The notes: a model not told the origin generated them from the sequence alone. A stretch of 64,000 bases of DNA from Fictibacillus phosphorivorans (GCF_007673525.1 NZ_VDZU01000001.1:1622177-1686176), one strand, 5' to 3'; positions 17,168-27,161 are shown, counted from the stretch's first letter. Translations and numbers: made by a program.

Positions 17168-18775
17168 ATGATGCAAACGATAACATGTGAATGCGGCCAC
17201 TCTAACCCATACGGAACAAGCCTTTGTCAAGCTTGCGGAAAACCGTTGAAGCAAGATGTTGAAATACTATCAAGCATGAGATACGAAGGAAGCGCGCGGC
17301 GATCCCAAACCTATAAACAAACACTTGTAGATAAGATTTGGAACTTCTTTTCGTCTGTTAAAGTCGGAGTATGGCTCATTGTCATTATTTTAGTAGCAGC
17401 GGCGATCGGAACCATTTTTCCACAAGAGACGTTCATACCTCCAAATGTTGATCCTGCGACTCATTATGAAAGCGAATACGGTACGCTCGGACTTATCTAT
17501 TATTTGTTAGGATTTCATAACCTTTATGGTTCTTGGTGGTTCATTCTTCTACTAGGAATGTTAGGACTCTCTATCATTATTGCCAGTCTTGATCGTGGTA
17601 TACCGCTTTATAAAGCATTAAAGACCCAAAGAGTCACAAGACATGATCAATTCATGAAGAATCAGCGATTGTTCTCAAAAAGCAGTGATGTGGAACTTGA
17701 TGAGATTAAGTACACGCTTGAATCTCTTCGTTACAAAGTTCGAGAAGAAAATGGCAACCTCTTTGCAGAGAAGGGCCGTTTTTCAAGATGGGGAGCTTAT
17801 GTAAACCATGTTGGACTGATCATCTTTTTAACGGGGGCAATGCTTCGTTTCTTCCCAGGAATGTACGTTGATGATATCTTATGGGTGCGAGAAGGAGAAA
17901 AAGCATCGATTCCAGGCACTTCAAGTGAAGAAGGACAATATTATCTAGAAAACAACGACTTCATTCTTGAGATGTATGATAAGGAAGAAAAGAAGTTTAA
18001 TAGTGCGCTTAGTTCTGTAGATGGAGAAGTCGCAAAAAACTATCAAAGTAATGTTACTCTCTATAAAACAAAAGAGAACCATACGATCGGAGCCGAGCCA
18101 GAGCTTGAAAAAGTTAAGAGTGGTGAGATTCGAGTCAACGAACCGTTTAAGTTCGACTCGTTTGCTCTTTATCAAACAGACTTTAAGCTTAACGAGTTTT
18201 ACAAGATGAGCTTCGAACTCGAAGAAAAAGCAACAGGTAACAAATTTGGTAAATTAACAGTAGATCTTCATGACCCTAAGAAAGAGTATGATCTAGGCGA
18301 TGGCTATAAAGTTAAGATCGAAGAATACTTTCCAAACTTCGTCCTAAACGACCAGAACCAGCCATCAACTGTTAATAACTTACCTGATAACCCTGCGTTT
18401 GTATTCTCTATGTATTCTCCCAAAACACCAGAAGGAGAAAAAGCATTTGTAGGAATTCAGAAAAATATTGATTCCGGTGAGAATCAGTTTAAAATGACAT
18501 TCGCTGGTATAGAAACGAAAGATCTAACGGCGCTTACAGTCCGAAAAGACCATACGCTTTGGATTATCGCGCTTGGTGGAATCATCTTTATGATAGGTGT
18601 TACACAAGGTTTATATTGGAACTATAGAAGAATTTGGATCAAACAAAATGCAGGTGAAGTATGGGCTGCGGCGCATACGAACAAGAACTGGTATGGCTTG
18701 AAAAAAGATGTGGAATTTCTGTCTGATAAGACCAATCTCACACCTTTAGAAGAAAAAGAAACAGCTTCAAAGTAA
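17168..18775 (+). CDS. resB: Cytochrome c biogenesis protein ResB (Ccs1)
   Basis: System II cytochrome c synthase subunit, 535 residues. There is a short N-terminal zinc-ribbon-like segment with CECG...CQACG (residues about 7-25), membrane helices at about 60-80 and 120-140, another at about 215-230, a large extracytoplasmic domain, and a last helix near 460-480. With ResC it delivers haem across the membrane and attaches it. The spacing in the res operon is 9 bases from resA. Confidence 0.96.
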   Translation: MMQTITCECGHSNPYGTSLCQACGKPLKQDVEILSSMRYEGSARRSQTYKQTLVDKIWNFFSSVKVGVWLIVIILVAAAIGTIFPQETFIPPNVDPATHYESEYGTLGLIYYLLGFHNLYGSWWFILLLGMLGLSIIIASLDRGIPLYKALKTQRVTRHDQFMKNQRLFSKSSDVELDEIKYTLESLRYKVREENGNLFAEKGRFSRWGAYVNHVGLIIFLTGAMLRFFPGMYVDDILWVREGEKASIPGTSSEEGQYYLENNDFILEMYDKEEKKFNSALSSVDGEVAKNYQSNVTLYKTKENHTIGAEPELEKVKSGEIRVNEPFKFDSFALYQTDFKLNEFYKMSFELEEKATGNKFGKLTVDLHDPKKEYDLGDGYKVKIEEYFPNFVLNDQNQPSTVNNLPDNPAFVFSMYSPKTPEGEKAFVGIQKNIDSGENQFKMTFAGIETKDLTALTVRKDHTLWIIALGGIIFMIGVTQGLYWNYRRIWIKQNAGEVWAAAHTNKNWYGLKKDVEFLSDKTNLTPLEEKETASK

Positions 18776-18797
18776 TGCTGTTCAAGCGGGAGGGTTA

Positions 18798-19985
18798 ATG
18801 ATGGCTGAAATCAGCAGTACACTTTTATATAGTGCATTTATTATTTACTTGTTCTCTACTCTATTCTTTGCAATGTCTATTTCAGATAAAAAAGGAAAAG
18901 ATGCTGTTCATACAAAAAAGTGGGGAAAAATAGGGTTCATAAGTTCATGTGTAGGTTTTGCAGCTCAACTAGGCTATTTTATTACAAGGTGGATGGCAAG
19001 TGGACATGCTCCTGTAAGTAACTTGTTTGAGTTTACTACGTTTTTTGGCATGATGATGGTACTCGCATTTATTATTTTATACATCATCTATCGTACGAAC
19101 GGCCTTGGTGTTTTTGCGATGCCAATAGCCGTTCTCGTCATCGCGTATGCAAGCATGTTTCCAAGAGATATCTCTCCGCTGATTCCTGCACTTCAAAGTG
19201 ACTGGCTAAAGATCCATGTTACGACAGCGGCGCTTGGAGAAGGAATCCTTGCGATCTCTTTCGTATCTGGACTGATATATTTGATCCGTACAGTTGATCA
19301 GACGGTCTCGTCAAAAAAGACTTTATGGTTAGAGATCATCCTATACAGCTTGATTGCTGTTGTTGGGTTCATTTTTGTTTCCATCGGGTTCAAGGGTGTT
19401 GGGTATGAAACAACATTTGAGATGATGGATGATAACAATCAAGCAGTTAAAGTAGTTTACGATATGCCAGCTATCGCTGGACCTAGTAACGGAGAGCAAC
19501 TTGACGATTCTTTTGGACCATTATTCAGAACTCCATCTTGGATGAACGGTGTCGATGCTTCTATTAAGCTAAATACGTTTATCTGGTCACTATTAGCAGG
19601 AGCTGCCCTTTACGGCTTGCTTCGCCTAATTTTAAGAAAACGAATAGCAGCAGCTCTTCAAACAAAAGTTAAGATGAAACCAGATCTTCTTGATGAAATC
19701 AGCTACCGAGCAGTTGCAATCGGTTTTCCTATCTTTACACTAGGAGCACTTATCTTTGCTATGATTTGGGCTCAGCAAGCTTGGTCAAGATTTTGGGGAT
19801 GGGATCCAAAAGAAGTTTGGGCTCTTATCACGTTCTTGTTCTATGCCGCATTTCTTCATTTACGATTATCAAGAGGCTGGCACGGAGAAAAGTCTGCTTG
19901 GCTTTGCGTGTTAGGGTTCTGGATCATCACATTTAACTTGATCGCGGTAAACCTTGTTCTTGTAGGATTGCATTCATACGCTTAA
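18798..19985 (+). CDS. resC: Cytochrome c biogenesis protein ResC (CcsA)
   Basis: Haem-handling polytopic membrane subunit of the System II cytochrome c synthase, 395 residues with about eight hydrophobic segments. The tryptophan-rich WWD-type motif [19 protein letters not shown] near residue 330 binds haem. Start MMAEIS behind GCGGGAGGG. Last gene before a strong terminator, so resDE are separate in transcription here, apart from any readthrough. Confidence 0.96.
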   Translation: MMAEISSTLLYSAFIIYLFSTLFFAMSISDKKGKDAVHTKKWGKIGFISSCVGFAAQLGYFITRWMASGHAPVSNLFEFTTFFGMMMVLAFIILYIIYRTNGLGVFAMPIAVLVIAYASMFPRDISPLIPALQSDWLKIHVTTAALGEGILAISFVSGLIYLIRTVDQTVSSKKTLWLEIILYSLIAVVGFIFVSIGFKGVGYETTFEMMDDNNQAVKVVYDMPAIAGPSNGEQLDDSFGPLFRTPSWMNGVDASIKLNTFIWSLLAGAALYGLLRLILRKRIAAALQTKVKMKPDLLDEISYRAVAIGFPIFTLGALIFAMIWAQQAWSRFWGWDPKEVWALITFLFYAAFLHLRLSRGWHGEKSAWLCVLGFWIITFNLIAVNLVLVGLHSYA

Positions 19986-19994
19986 AGATTTAAG

Positions 19995-20024
19995 AAGTCT
20001 CTCTTTTATTAGAGAGACTTTTTT
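19995..20024 (+). terminator. Terminator after resC
   Basis: AAGTCTCTC...AGAGAGACTTTTTT hairpin. Confidence 0.9.
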
Positions 20025-20101
20025 AAAAGAGACGAACATGATGAACTACATAATGACCTTTAGGAATTGTTGTTTTAATCATTTTTATTAACTTCATTGA
20101 T

Positions 20102-20322
20102 AAGTTTATTGTAGTGGAAGACGCGAGACTCCTACGGGACGAGCGGCCAGGTGGAGACTCCTAAGGGCGCGTAGCGTGCCAGCTACCTGCAATTTCTTCT
20201 GGTAAGGCATGCGACGAGAAAACTCGTTTCGATAGGGTTTGCTGGTAGACACAGGAGCACACGTACTTCTTCGAACACCGTTCGCCCCGTGGAAAGCGAG
20301 CATCTGTAACGGAAATCAACTA
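20102..20322 (+). repeat. Dispersed intergenic element, copy R4 with an insert
   Basis: Core ends AAGTTTATTGTAGTGGAAG and GTAACGGAAATCAACT, with complementary arms CTACGGG (20132-20138) and CCCGTGG (20286-20292). About 95 extra bases (roughly 20180-20275) replace the right side of the central hairpin and contain GTAAGGCATGCGACGAG, also found in R1. It occupies the resC-resD gap. The remainder of the gap holds the resD promoter region. Confidence 0.8.
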
Positions 20323-20466
20323 CTGAATAAGTTGTATTCAAAACCATCCCTAAGTCAAAAGAAAATAGAGTTACAGCATGTCCGGTTTGTTTAGTGTAGT
20401 TGGTTTCATGTATGATAGAGGCAGGAAAAAAATCTTGTTTAACTGATTTTAAGTGGAGGATTGAAT

Positions 20467-21183
20467 ATGGATACAGAAGCTAAAATTCTAGTTGTTGATG
20501 ATGAAGAAAGAATTCGAAAACTATTAACGATGTATCTAGAGCGAGAGAACTACGAAGTTCATGAAGCAGAAAACGGTGAGGATGCGCTACAGATGGCAGT
20601 ATCCATCAATTTTGATCTGATCTTGCTCGACCTCATGCTTCCGGGTATGGACGGGATTGAGGTTTGTGAGAAATTAAGAGAAAAGAAAGCGACTCCTGTG
20701 ATCATGTTAACAGCTAAAGGAGAAGAGCTTAATCGCATAGAAGGCTTCGAAGCTGGTACGGACGATTATATCGCGAAGCCGTTCAGTCCAAGAGAAGTTA
20801 TTCTACGTGTGAAAGCACTGTTAAGACGGTCTTCTCCTACGAAGTTTCTTCAAACTGAGACGGTTGCAAAAAACGTGGTTGTATTTAAACACCTTACGAT
20901 CGATCACGATGCTCACCGTGTAACAGCTGGCGGAAAAGAAGTTAACTTAACACCAAAAGAATATGAGTTGTTGTACTATTTAGCAAAGACCCCAGATAAA
21001 GTCTATGCACGCGAACAACTTCTTAAAGATGTTTGGAACTATGAATTCTTTGGTGACCTTAGAACAGTTGACACACATGTGAAAAGACTTAGAGAGAAGC
21101 TTAACAAAGTCTCACCTGATGCAGCATCCATGATTGCAACAGTTTGGGGAGTAGGGTACAAATTTGAGGTTGGGAATGAATGA
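20467..21183 (+). CDS. resD: Two-component response regulator ResD
   Basis: OmpR-type regulator of aerobic and anaerobic respiration and cytochrome biogenesis. The 238 residues have a receiver domain with Asp-Asp at 11-12, phosphoacceptor Asp55 (DLILLDLMLPG) and Lys in YIAKPFSPRE. The C-terminal winged helix ends in RTVDTHVKRLREKL and ATVWGVGYKFE. I chose the ATG at 20467, with GTGGAGGA 6 bases before it, over TTG 20461, which abuts the ribosome site. It overlaps resE by 4 bases. Confidence 0.96.
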   Translation: MDTEAKILVVDDEERIRKLLTMYLERENYEVHEAENGEDALQMAVSINFDLILLDLMLPGMDGIEVCEKLREKKATPVIMLTAKGEELNRIEGFEAGTDDYIAKPFSPREVILRVKALLRRSSPTKFLQTETVAKNVVVFKHLTIDHDAHRVTAGGKEVNLTPKEYELLYYLAKTPDKVYAREQLLKDVWNYEFFGDLRTVDTHVKRLREKLNKVSPDAASMIATVWGVGYKFEVGNE

Positions 21184-22979
21184 TTTGGAGAAGTGTAGTT
21201 GGTAAACTTTGGATCACGATACTCTTATTAGTTTCAGTTGTTTTAACCCTTCTCACCATTCTCCTTACGCAGTTCTTTGAATCGTTTTACGATGATCAAG
21301 CGCGAGATCAATTAACGAAGATGGCTGATCGAGTGATGTTGATTATGGAGAGCGATGAGAATAAAGAAGAAGCAATACGCATCACAAGTGAAATGGCCGA
21401 AGCATATTCTATGTCGATCATGATCATAGATGAAAATCAGGAATCCTTTATGTCTGAGAATACTTACGATGATGCACCTTATATCCCTGTCTCTGTTTTT
21501 AAAGAGAACGATCAGTTATCAACTGTTGCAGAAAGTGGAAAAAAGATCTACGTAAACGGAGAATTTCCCGTTCTGAATAAAAATGATGAGACGATGCAAA
21601 GGATGATTATCTATGGTGAACCATATGGATCAGGGGACAATGCAGGAGCTGTTTACGTCTATCAATCCATCGAGAATGTAGAAAAGACGACGAATCATAC
21701 CAAGTATCTCATCTTTTTAGCAGCAGGGATCGCAATCATTTTAACTACGATTTTTGCGTTCTTCTTATCTACGCGTATTACCGCCCCACTAAGAAGGATG
21801 AGGGAAGCGGCGACATCTGTAGCTAAAGGTGAGTTTGATATGAAAGTACCGATTTTAACACATGATGAGATCGGCGAACTTGGCATGACGTTTAACCGGA
21901 TGGGCAGACAGTTAAAAAACAACATCACTGCGTTGAACCAAGAAAAAGAGCAGCTAACGAGTGTTTTGAGTTCGATGGCAGATGGTGTGATCACTTTTGA
22001 TAGAAAAATGAACATTCTTGTTACGAATCCTCCTGCTGATCGGTTCCTACAGGCATTCTATTACGAATCAGGCATGAAGACTGAGGTCAACGGAAACGTT
22101 CCTGAGACGGTCAAACAGCTCTTTGGACAAGTTGTTGCACTCGAGAGTGAGCAGATGACAGAGATCGCGATACAAGGCCGTTCGTGGGTAGTCGTAATGA
22201 CGCCGCTGTATGACCAATCTTTAATACGAGGAGCAGTCGCTGTTCTTCGAGATATGACGGAAGAACGTCGTATGGACAAGCTTAGAGAAGACTTTGTTGC
22301 GAACGTTTCACATGAATTGAAGACGCCTATTGCGATGCTTCAAGGGTATAGTGAAGCGATCGTAGATGATATTGCAGAATCTGAAGAAGAGAAGAAAGAG
22401 TTAGCAGGAATCATCTTAGACGAATCGAAACGAATGGGAAGACTTGTTAACGAACTCCTCGATCTTGCAAGATTAGAGGCGGGTCATATGAAGCTTCACT
22501 ACAGTTCTCTTCCGATCATTCCTTTCGCAGAAAGAATCGTTCGGAAATTTCAAGGACCTGCTAAAGACAGAGAGATTCAATTAAATCTTGAATTTAAGAA
22601 AAATCTCAAAAGTTTGCAAGAGGAGATGGATATCGATCCAGACCGGATTGAGCAAGTCTTAACCAATTTGATCGACAATGCCATTCGTCATACTTCTCAA
22701 GGCGGTTTTGTAAACCTTACTATAGAAGTGAGCGAACAGAACGTGAAGTTTTTTGTTAAAGACAATGGAACGGGTATTAAAGAAGAAGATCTGCCATTTG
22801 TTTTCGAACGCTTTTATAAAGGTGATAAAGCAAGAACAAGAGGAAAATCAGGCGGAACTGGCCTTGGCCTCGCTATTGCAAGAAACATTGTAGAAGCACA
22901 TGGTGGTCAGATCAGCGTTCATAGTAAAAATAATGAAGGCACGACATTTTCTTTCGTTATTCCGCGAACGTTGAAATAA
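21180..22979 (+). CDS. resE: Sensor histidine kinase ResE
   Basis: Membrane sensor for redox/oxygen status, 599 residues. Two membrane helices (about 8-30 and 175-195) flank an extracytoplasmic domain. Then come HAMP (TRITAPLRRMREAATSV), a PAS-like domain, HisKA with VSHELKTPIAMLQGYSE and an ATPase domain with NLIDNAIRHT (N), DNGTGI (G1) and GGTGLGLAI (G2). ATG overlapping the resD stop gives tight coupling to its cognate regulator. Confidence 0.96.
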   Translation: MIWRSVVGKLWITILLLVSVVLTLLTILLTQFFESFYDDQARDQLTKMADRVMLIMESDENKEEAIRITSEMAEAYSMSIMIIDENQESFMSENTYDDAPYIPVSVFKENDQLSTVAESGKKIYVNGEFPVLNKNDETMQRMIIYGEPYGSGDNAGAVYVYQSIENVEKTTNHTKYLIFLAAGIAIILTTIFAFFLSTRITAPLRRMREAATSVAKGEFDMKVPILTHDEIGELGMTFNRMGRQLKNNITALNQEKEQLTSVLSSMADGVITFDRKMNILVTNPPADRFLQAFYYESGMKTEVNGNVPETVKQLFGQVVALESEQMTEIAIQGRSWVVVMTPLYDQSLIRGAVAVLRDMTEERRMDKLREDFVANVSHELKTPIAMLQGYSEAIVDDIAESEEEKKELAGIILDESKRMGRLVNELLDLARLEAGHMKLHYSSLPIIPFAERIVRKFQGPAKDREIQLNLEFKKNLKSLQEEMDIDPDRIEQVLTNLIDNAIRHTSQGGFVNLTIEVSEQNVKFFVKDNGTGIKEEDLPFVFERFYKGDKARTRGKSGGTGLGLAIARNIVEAHGGQISVHSKNNEGTTFSFVIPRTLK

Positions 22980-23104
22980 ATTAGCAATACGTCCCGATTA
23001 ATCTTGTTTCATAAGGAACAAAAGCAGTTGTTAAAAAAGGATTTCACAAATTTCTCCAATATGTTTATAATAGGAATTGTGATTTCATAAAATTTCATAA
23101 GTGT

Positions 23105-23300
23105 TAAACAGGTGCAGTCCTTTATTGGACGAGCTTAATAGGGAAAACGGTTAGATGCCGTTGCGGTCCCGCCACTGTAATTGTGAGGATCCTATAATAT
23201 CGCCACTGTGAAAACGGGAAGGTGTTAGGAGACGATGATCAAGAGCCAGGAGACCTGCCTGTTTGTTACATGACATGACCTACGAGGATAGGGGGGTGTT
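23105..23300 (+). promoter_or_regulatory. Cobalamin riboswitch
   Basis: The leader has the canonical blocks: AGGTGCAGTC, a GGGAAAACGGTT segment, GCGGTCCCGCCACTGTAA, and the B12 box AGAGCCAGGAGACCTGCCTG (23243-23262). It ends with a pyrimidine/guanine closing stem. It should repress the downstream lipoprotein and ECF genes when adenosylcobalamin is plentiful. Confidence 0.93.
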
Positions 23301-23301
23301 T

Positions 23302-23375
23302 AACAGTACCGGGGCCGGTTGCTGTTTTCTGCCTGTATACTATTAATCTCCTTCGTAGCCGAAGGGGATTTTTTT
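23302..23375 (+). terminator. Tandem hairpins of the cobalamin expression platform
   Basis: AACAG...ACCGG-GG-CCGGT...CTGTTTT (23302-23328) is followed by TCCTTCG-TAG-CCGAAGGGGA with a T7 tail (23345-23375). The second is a clear terminator; the first may be the switching or kissing-loop element. Confidence 0.75.
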
Positions 23376-23435
23376 AGTTGCGTGAAGTAAATTTAGTATC
23401 AAACAAAGTGTTTTTATAACAGAAAGAGGTTAATC

Positions 23436-23837
23436 ATGAAGAAATTACTTTTAGTATTAGCAACAATGATGATGATGTTGGTGGGCTGTGGAACGACTGA
23501 AACGAAAGAAAAAGCGGATCAGCCGAAACAAGAAGAAACGAAAAAAGAACAAGTAACGGTTCAGATCACAAAGGATAACGGAAAAGAAAAGGTTACAGAA
23601 AAGAAAATAGAGATTGCAAAAGATGCGACCATCATGGACGTGATGCAAGATAACTTTAAGATTGAAACTCAGTACGATGGAGCATTCATAAGCAGTATTG
23701 AAGGTGTGGCCGGGAGCGAACAGGACAAAACATCATGGTTTTTCTCTGTAAACGGTGAAGAAGCGATGAAGGGTGCTAAAGAAATCACGTTAAAACCTGG
23801 CGATGTCGTAGAATTTGATCTTCACAAGTATGAATAA
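23436..23837 (+). CDS. DUF4430 (transcobalamin-like) lipoprotein
   Basis: 133-residue lipoprotein with signal KKLLLVLATMMMMLVGC (lipobox LVGC, Cys18), a Lys/Glu/Gln-rich linker (about 20-45) and a C-terminal domain. That domain contains DATIMDVMQDNFKIETQYDGAFISSIEGV and ending WFFSVNGEEAMKGAKEITLKPGDVVEFDLHKYE, matching the DUF4430 family, related to the C-terminal domain of transcobalamin and intrinsic factor. Placed directly under a cobalamin riboswitch, it probably binds B12 or a corrinoid at the cell surface (inference). It overlaps the next ORF by 8 bases. Confidence 0.85.
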   Translation: MKKLLLVLATMMMMLVGCGTTETKEKADQPKQEETKKEQVTVQITKDNGKEKVTEKKIEIAKDATIMDVMQDNFKIETQYDGAFISSIEGVAGSEQDKTSWFFSVNGEEAMKGAKEITLKPGDVVEFDLHKYE

Positions 23838-24360
23838 GCTGACAGTAAAAAGAATTACGATCATTGCCTTACTTGCTGCTATTTTAACTGTTGGAAGAAT
23901 CGCCTTTGCTATGATACCGAATGTTCAGCCGAATACAACGATCCTCATTCTTGCTTCATTCGTACTCGGTCCAGCTCAAGGGCTCTTACTTGCGATATTA
24001 AGTACGATCACAACCAATCTATTTTTAGGACACGGCTTGTGGACGTTCGGTCAGATGTTTGCATGGGGGCTGATTGCCGTAATGAGTGCATACATAGGAA
24101 GATACCGACATAATATTCCTTGGTGGTTGCTCACTATCTATGCTGGATTCTGTGGCTTTCTGTTTGGTTTTATCATGTCCGTTCTCTTTGGCGGTATCAT
24201 CATGCAGAAATTCTGGCCGTATTACTTAGCGAGTCTTCCTTTTGATCTAAATCACGCTATTGGTAACGTAGTATTCTTTATCGTTCTTTACAAACCACTT
24301 CTTTATGTGATGGAAAATTATATAAATAAGGATGTTAGTCAAAAAGCTGCCTTTGAATAG
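23830..24360 (+). CDS. ECF transporter substrate-binding (S) component, probable cobalamin
   Basis: Integral membrane protein of 176 residues with five to six hydrophobic segments; the N-terminal ITIIALLAAILTVGRIAFAMIPNVQPNTTILILASFVLG is the ECF S-component pattern. It should form a vitamin importer with the shared EcfA-A'-T module encoded elsewhere. The cobalamin riboswitch upstream points to B12 or a precursor as substrate. ATG 23830 lies inside the lipoprotein stop region, so the two are translationally coupled; the ATG at 23815 would give more overlap. Confidence 0.85.
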   Translation: MNKLTVKRITIIALLAAILTVGRIAFAMIPNVQPNTTILILASFVLGPAQGLLLAILSTITTNLFLGHGLWTFGQMFAWGLIAVMSAYIGRYRHNIPWWLLTIYAGFCGFLFGFIMSVLFGGIIMQKFWPYYLASLPFDLNHAIGNVVFFIVLYKPLLYVMENYINKDVSQKAAFE

Positions 24361-24372
24361 GGAGCTTTTTTT
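24341..24372 (+). terminator. Terminator of the cobalamin operon
   Basis: AAAAAGCTGCCT...AGGGAGCTTTTTTT hairpin overlapping the end of the S-component gene. Confidence 0.8.
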
Positions 24373-24449
24373 CTTTAAAAACCGGTTCAAAAAGTTGAAA
24401 AGCTGAATAGGATGATAAAGTTGATTTTACTTTTACCTAGGAGGACCCT

Positions 24450-24539
24450 ATGCGAGATTATCTGAACCGTTTTTTTGCTGTGATTTTTTTAATGATGTGC
24501 TTAAGCGTCTTATTTATCGGAGGTAAATTGGGAGCATAA
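24450..24539 (+). CDS. Predicted 29-residue single-pass membrane microprotein
   Basis: ATG with a strong CTAGGAGG site 5 bases before it, in a gap between a terminator and the next gene. The product begins MRDYLNRF, has a hydrophobic core AVIFLMMCLSVLFIGG and ends KLGA. This is basic-amphipathic followed by one membrane helix. I recognise no family. The strong ribosome site and isolated position favour a real gene, but the size makes chance possible. Confidence 0.5.
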   Translation: MRDYLNRFFAVIFLMMCLSVLFIGGKLGA

Positions 24540-24601
24540 ACACTTGAACGTTCAATGATTTCATGGTACATATGGTAAAACGTTTTAAAAAGGAGATTAA
24601 T

Positions 24602-25414
24602 ATGCTAACAGATTACCATTCTCATCTCGAAAAAGGGACATTGACGATCGATTATCTAAAACAGTTTGTAGACACAGCAAAAGAGAAGGGAATACAAGAG
24701 TTTGGGATCTCGGAACACGCTTATCACTTTTATGAAACAAAAAACATCGTATCAAGACCATGGATGGAAGAAAGACGCTATTACAAGATGGATGATTATG
24801 TGGATCTCTTTAAACGAGCAGATCAGTTGGAAATGGACGTTCGCATGTCGATCGAAATGGATTATACGCCCGGTAGACACGCTGAGATGAAGGCTTTCAT
24901 AAAGTCCTATCCTTTCGATTATGTGATCGGTTCTGTGCATTGGGTTGATGATTTTGGGATAGACCTTGCAGAATACCGAAAAGAGTGGGATCGTCGTGAT
25001 CTTTATGAAACGTATCGTTCGTACTATGATCAAATTGTAACTCTTGCAGAATCAAATCTATTTGATATTGTTGGACATATCGATCTAGTCAAGATCTTTA
25101 AATATGTTCCGACTGATCAAGAATTTCTCTTCGAACAGTATGAGCGCGTCACGGATGCGTTACAAAATTCAAAAACATGTGTAGAGATCTCATCTGCGGG
25201 TCTAAGAAAACCTGTCGGACGAATCTATCCAGAGCCAGAACTTCTATCACTTTGCTATAAAAAAGGGATACCGATCGTACTCTCTTCAGATGCTCATGAA
25301 CCTCACCAAGTTGGAGAGAATTATGAGGAGACGATAAAGCTTGCAAAAGAGATTGGTTATACGAAGCTGATGACTTTTCAGGATGGGGAAAGAAAAGAAG
25401 TAGATTTAGGATAA
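24602..25414 (+). CDS. PHP-family histidinol-phosphatase (HisJ/HisK type)
   Basis: 270-residue PHP phosphoesterase. Metal-binding motifs: LTDYHSHLEKG at the N-terminus, ISEHAYH, IEMDYTPGRH, GSVHWVDDFG, VGHIDLVKIF and LSSDAHEP near the end. It likely removes phosphate from L-histidinol phosphate in histidine synthesis, although related PHP proteins act on other phosphoesters. ATG behind AAAGGAG; an upstream ATG in frame lacks a site. Convergent with serA across a shared terminator. Confidence 0.85.
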   Translation: MLTDYHSHLEKGTLTIDYLKQFVDTAKEKGIQEFGISEHAYHFYETKNIVSRPWMEERRYYKMDDYVDLFKRADQLEMDVRMSIEMDYTPGRHAEMKAFIKSYPFDYVIGSVHWVDDFGIDLAEYRKEWDRRDLYETYRSYYDQIVTLAESNLFDIVGHIDLVKIFKYVPTDQEFLFEQYERVTDALQNSKTCVEISSAGLRKPVGRIYPEPELLSLCYKKGIPIVLSSDAHEPHQVGENYEETIKLAKEIGYTKLMTFQDGERKEVDLG

Positions 25415-25422
25415 ACATATAT

Positions 25423-25457
25423 AAAAAAGCTCTGCAATCATCATGCAGAGCTTTTTG
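25423..25457. terminator. Bidirectional terminator between hisJ-like gene and serA
   Basis: AAAAAAGCTCTGCA...TGCAGAGCTTTTTG: T-rich on both strands after the stem. Confidence 0.85.
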
Positions 25458-25468
25458 CTTTCTCGATA

Positions 25469-27043
25469 TTATAGATCCAAAGGTTTGCACACGAGAAGAT
25501 CCTCAATGCTCCTGAGCTCTTTCTGAGTAGATTCTGGAAGCTGGGTGTCAAAGGTAAGGACCATCATCGCCTCACCACCTGCTGATTTACGCCCAACGTG
25601 CATCGTTGCGATATTGATGTTGCGTTCTCCTAAAAATGCTCCTACTTTTCCGATGATTCCTGGTGTATCACGATGCTCGATGTACAGAAGTGATCCTTGT
25701 GGAACAAAATCAACCGTGTAGCCGTTCAATTTGATGATTCGGCCACCAAATCCTTTAACGAGTGTTGCCGAAAGTGTAAATGTTGTGTTCAGACCTGTGA
25801 CTTTTACATGGATGATATTTGGATAACCGTGATCATCTGTCCCATGCTTTTCACCGACTACAATTCCTTGTTCCTTCGCGGCCACCATGCTGTTTACATC
25901 GTTAACAGGGCGATCTAATCTCGTTTTTAAGAAGCCACACAAAAAACTGCGTGTAAGGGAAGAAGTATCGGTTTCAGATAAGGATCCGCCATAACCGATC
26001 GAAATCTCTGAAACGGGTTCTTTAAAGAACTGAGTCGTAAAAGAACCAAGAAGATTTGAGAAATCATAATAAGCAATCAGTTTCTCATACGTATCTTTTG
26101 ATAGTGAAGGGAAGTTCACCGCATGTTTTAATGGTTGATGTAAAAAATGCGATCGAATCTCATCGCTCGCCATATAGGCTACATTTTTTTGCGCTTGCAC
26201 CGTGGATGCAGCGATATGAGGTGTAACGATCACTTTAGGATGATCGACTAAAGAGCGACTGACGGGCGGTTCTTGTTCAAAAACGTCAAGAGCGCAGCCA
26301 GATAGATGTTCGTTATCCAAGTAGTGTAGAAGAGCTTCCTCATCGATGATGCCTCCACGAGCACAGTTTAGGATGAACGCACCTTTTTTAGCGTATTTTA
26401 AGTTATCAAGATTTAATAGTTTATGGGTATCTTTTGTAAGCGGGGTATGAACGGTGATCACGTCACTCTGCTGGATTAACGTATCAAGATCAACAGAAGT
26501 AACAGATAGTTCTTTTTGTTTTTCTTTCGGAAAATAAGGGTCGAATACGAGTACGTTCATGGAGAAACTTTTCGCGCGCTTTGCAAGCTCTGAGCCGATT
26601 CTTCCCATGCCGACTATACCGAGCGTTTTCTGGTAGAGTTCTTGGCCCGTATACTTTTTGCGGTTCCATTCACCTTGTTTTACAGATTGATTTGCTTGTG
26701 GAATGTTACGGACTAATGCCATCATCATGGCCCAAGTATGTTCTGCAGTTGAAATAGTGTTTCCTTCAGGTGCATTTACGACGAGTACACCTCTTTTTGT
26801 AGCTGCGTTCAGATCGATATTATCTACACCAACACCAGCTCGTGCGATGATCTGAAGCGCTGGCAGTTGATTCAGTACATCTTCAGTAATCTTTGTTGCA
26901 CTTCTTACCATGATTCCTTGAATGTTTTCTGGTTGAGTGATTTCATCTAGTTTTCCGAATATCAATTCAACGCCTTCAAGTTTTACTAACGGCTCAACAC
27001 CTTCACTCGTTATTCCATCACAGACTAATACGGTTGCTGTCAC
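25469..27043 (-). CDS. serA: D-3-phosphoglycerate dehydrogenase
   Basis: First enzyme of serine synthesis, NAD-dependent, 524 residues. N-terminal substrate/NAD domains (about 1-315) contain ARAGVGVDNID, the Rossmann loop GIVGMGRIGSELAKRA, NCARGGIIDEEALL and TPHIAASTVQAQ. An intervening domain and a C-terminal ACT domain (DTPGIIGKVGAFLGERNINIATMHVGR) follow. The start is GTG, preceded by AAGGGGTGG 6 bases away. It follows fer on the minus strand but behind a terminator. Confidence 0.96.
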   Translation of the reverse strand: MTATVLVCDGITSEGVEPLVKLEGVELIFGKLDEITQPENIQGIMVRSATKITEDVLNQLPALQIIARAGVGVDNIDLNAATKRGVLVVNAPEGNTISTAEHTWAMMMALVRNIPQANQSVKQGEWNRKKYTGQELYQKTLGIVGMGRIGSELAKRAKSFSMNVLVFDPYFPKEKQKELSVTSVDLDTLIQQSDVITVHTPLTKDTHKLLNLDNLKYAKKGAFILNCARGGIIDEEALLHYLDNEHLSGCALDVFEQEPPVSRSLVDHPKVIVTPHIAASTVQAQKNVAYMASDEIRSHFLHQPLKHAVNFPSLSKDTYEKLIAYYDFSNLLGSFTTQFFKEPVSEISIGYGGSLSETDTSSLTRSFLCGFLKTRLDRPVNDVNSMVAAKEQGIVVGEKHGTDDHGYPNIIHVKVTGLNTTFTLSATLVKGFGGRIIKLNGYTVDFVPQGSLLYIEHRDTPGIIGKVGAFLGERNINIATMHVGRKSAGGEAMMVLTFDTQLPESTQKELRSIEDLLVCKPLDL

Positions 27044-27161
27044 AGTTCCACCCCTTGGTTATCTTTATGAATAGCATCAATATTTTGATAATTTATCACA
27101 TTCTGACGATAGGTACAACTATGATTTTTAAGATAGCGGTTTCAAAATATAAGAAAACTAA

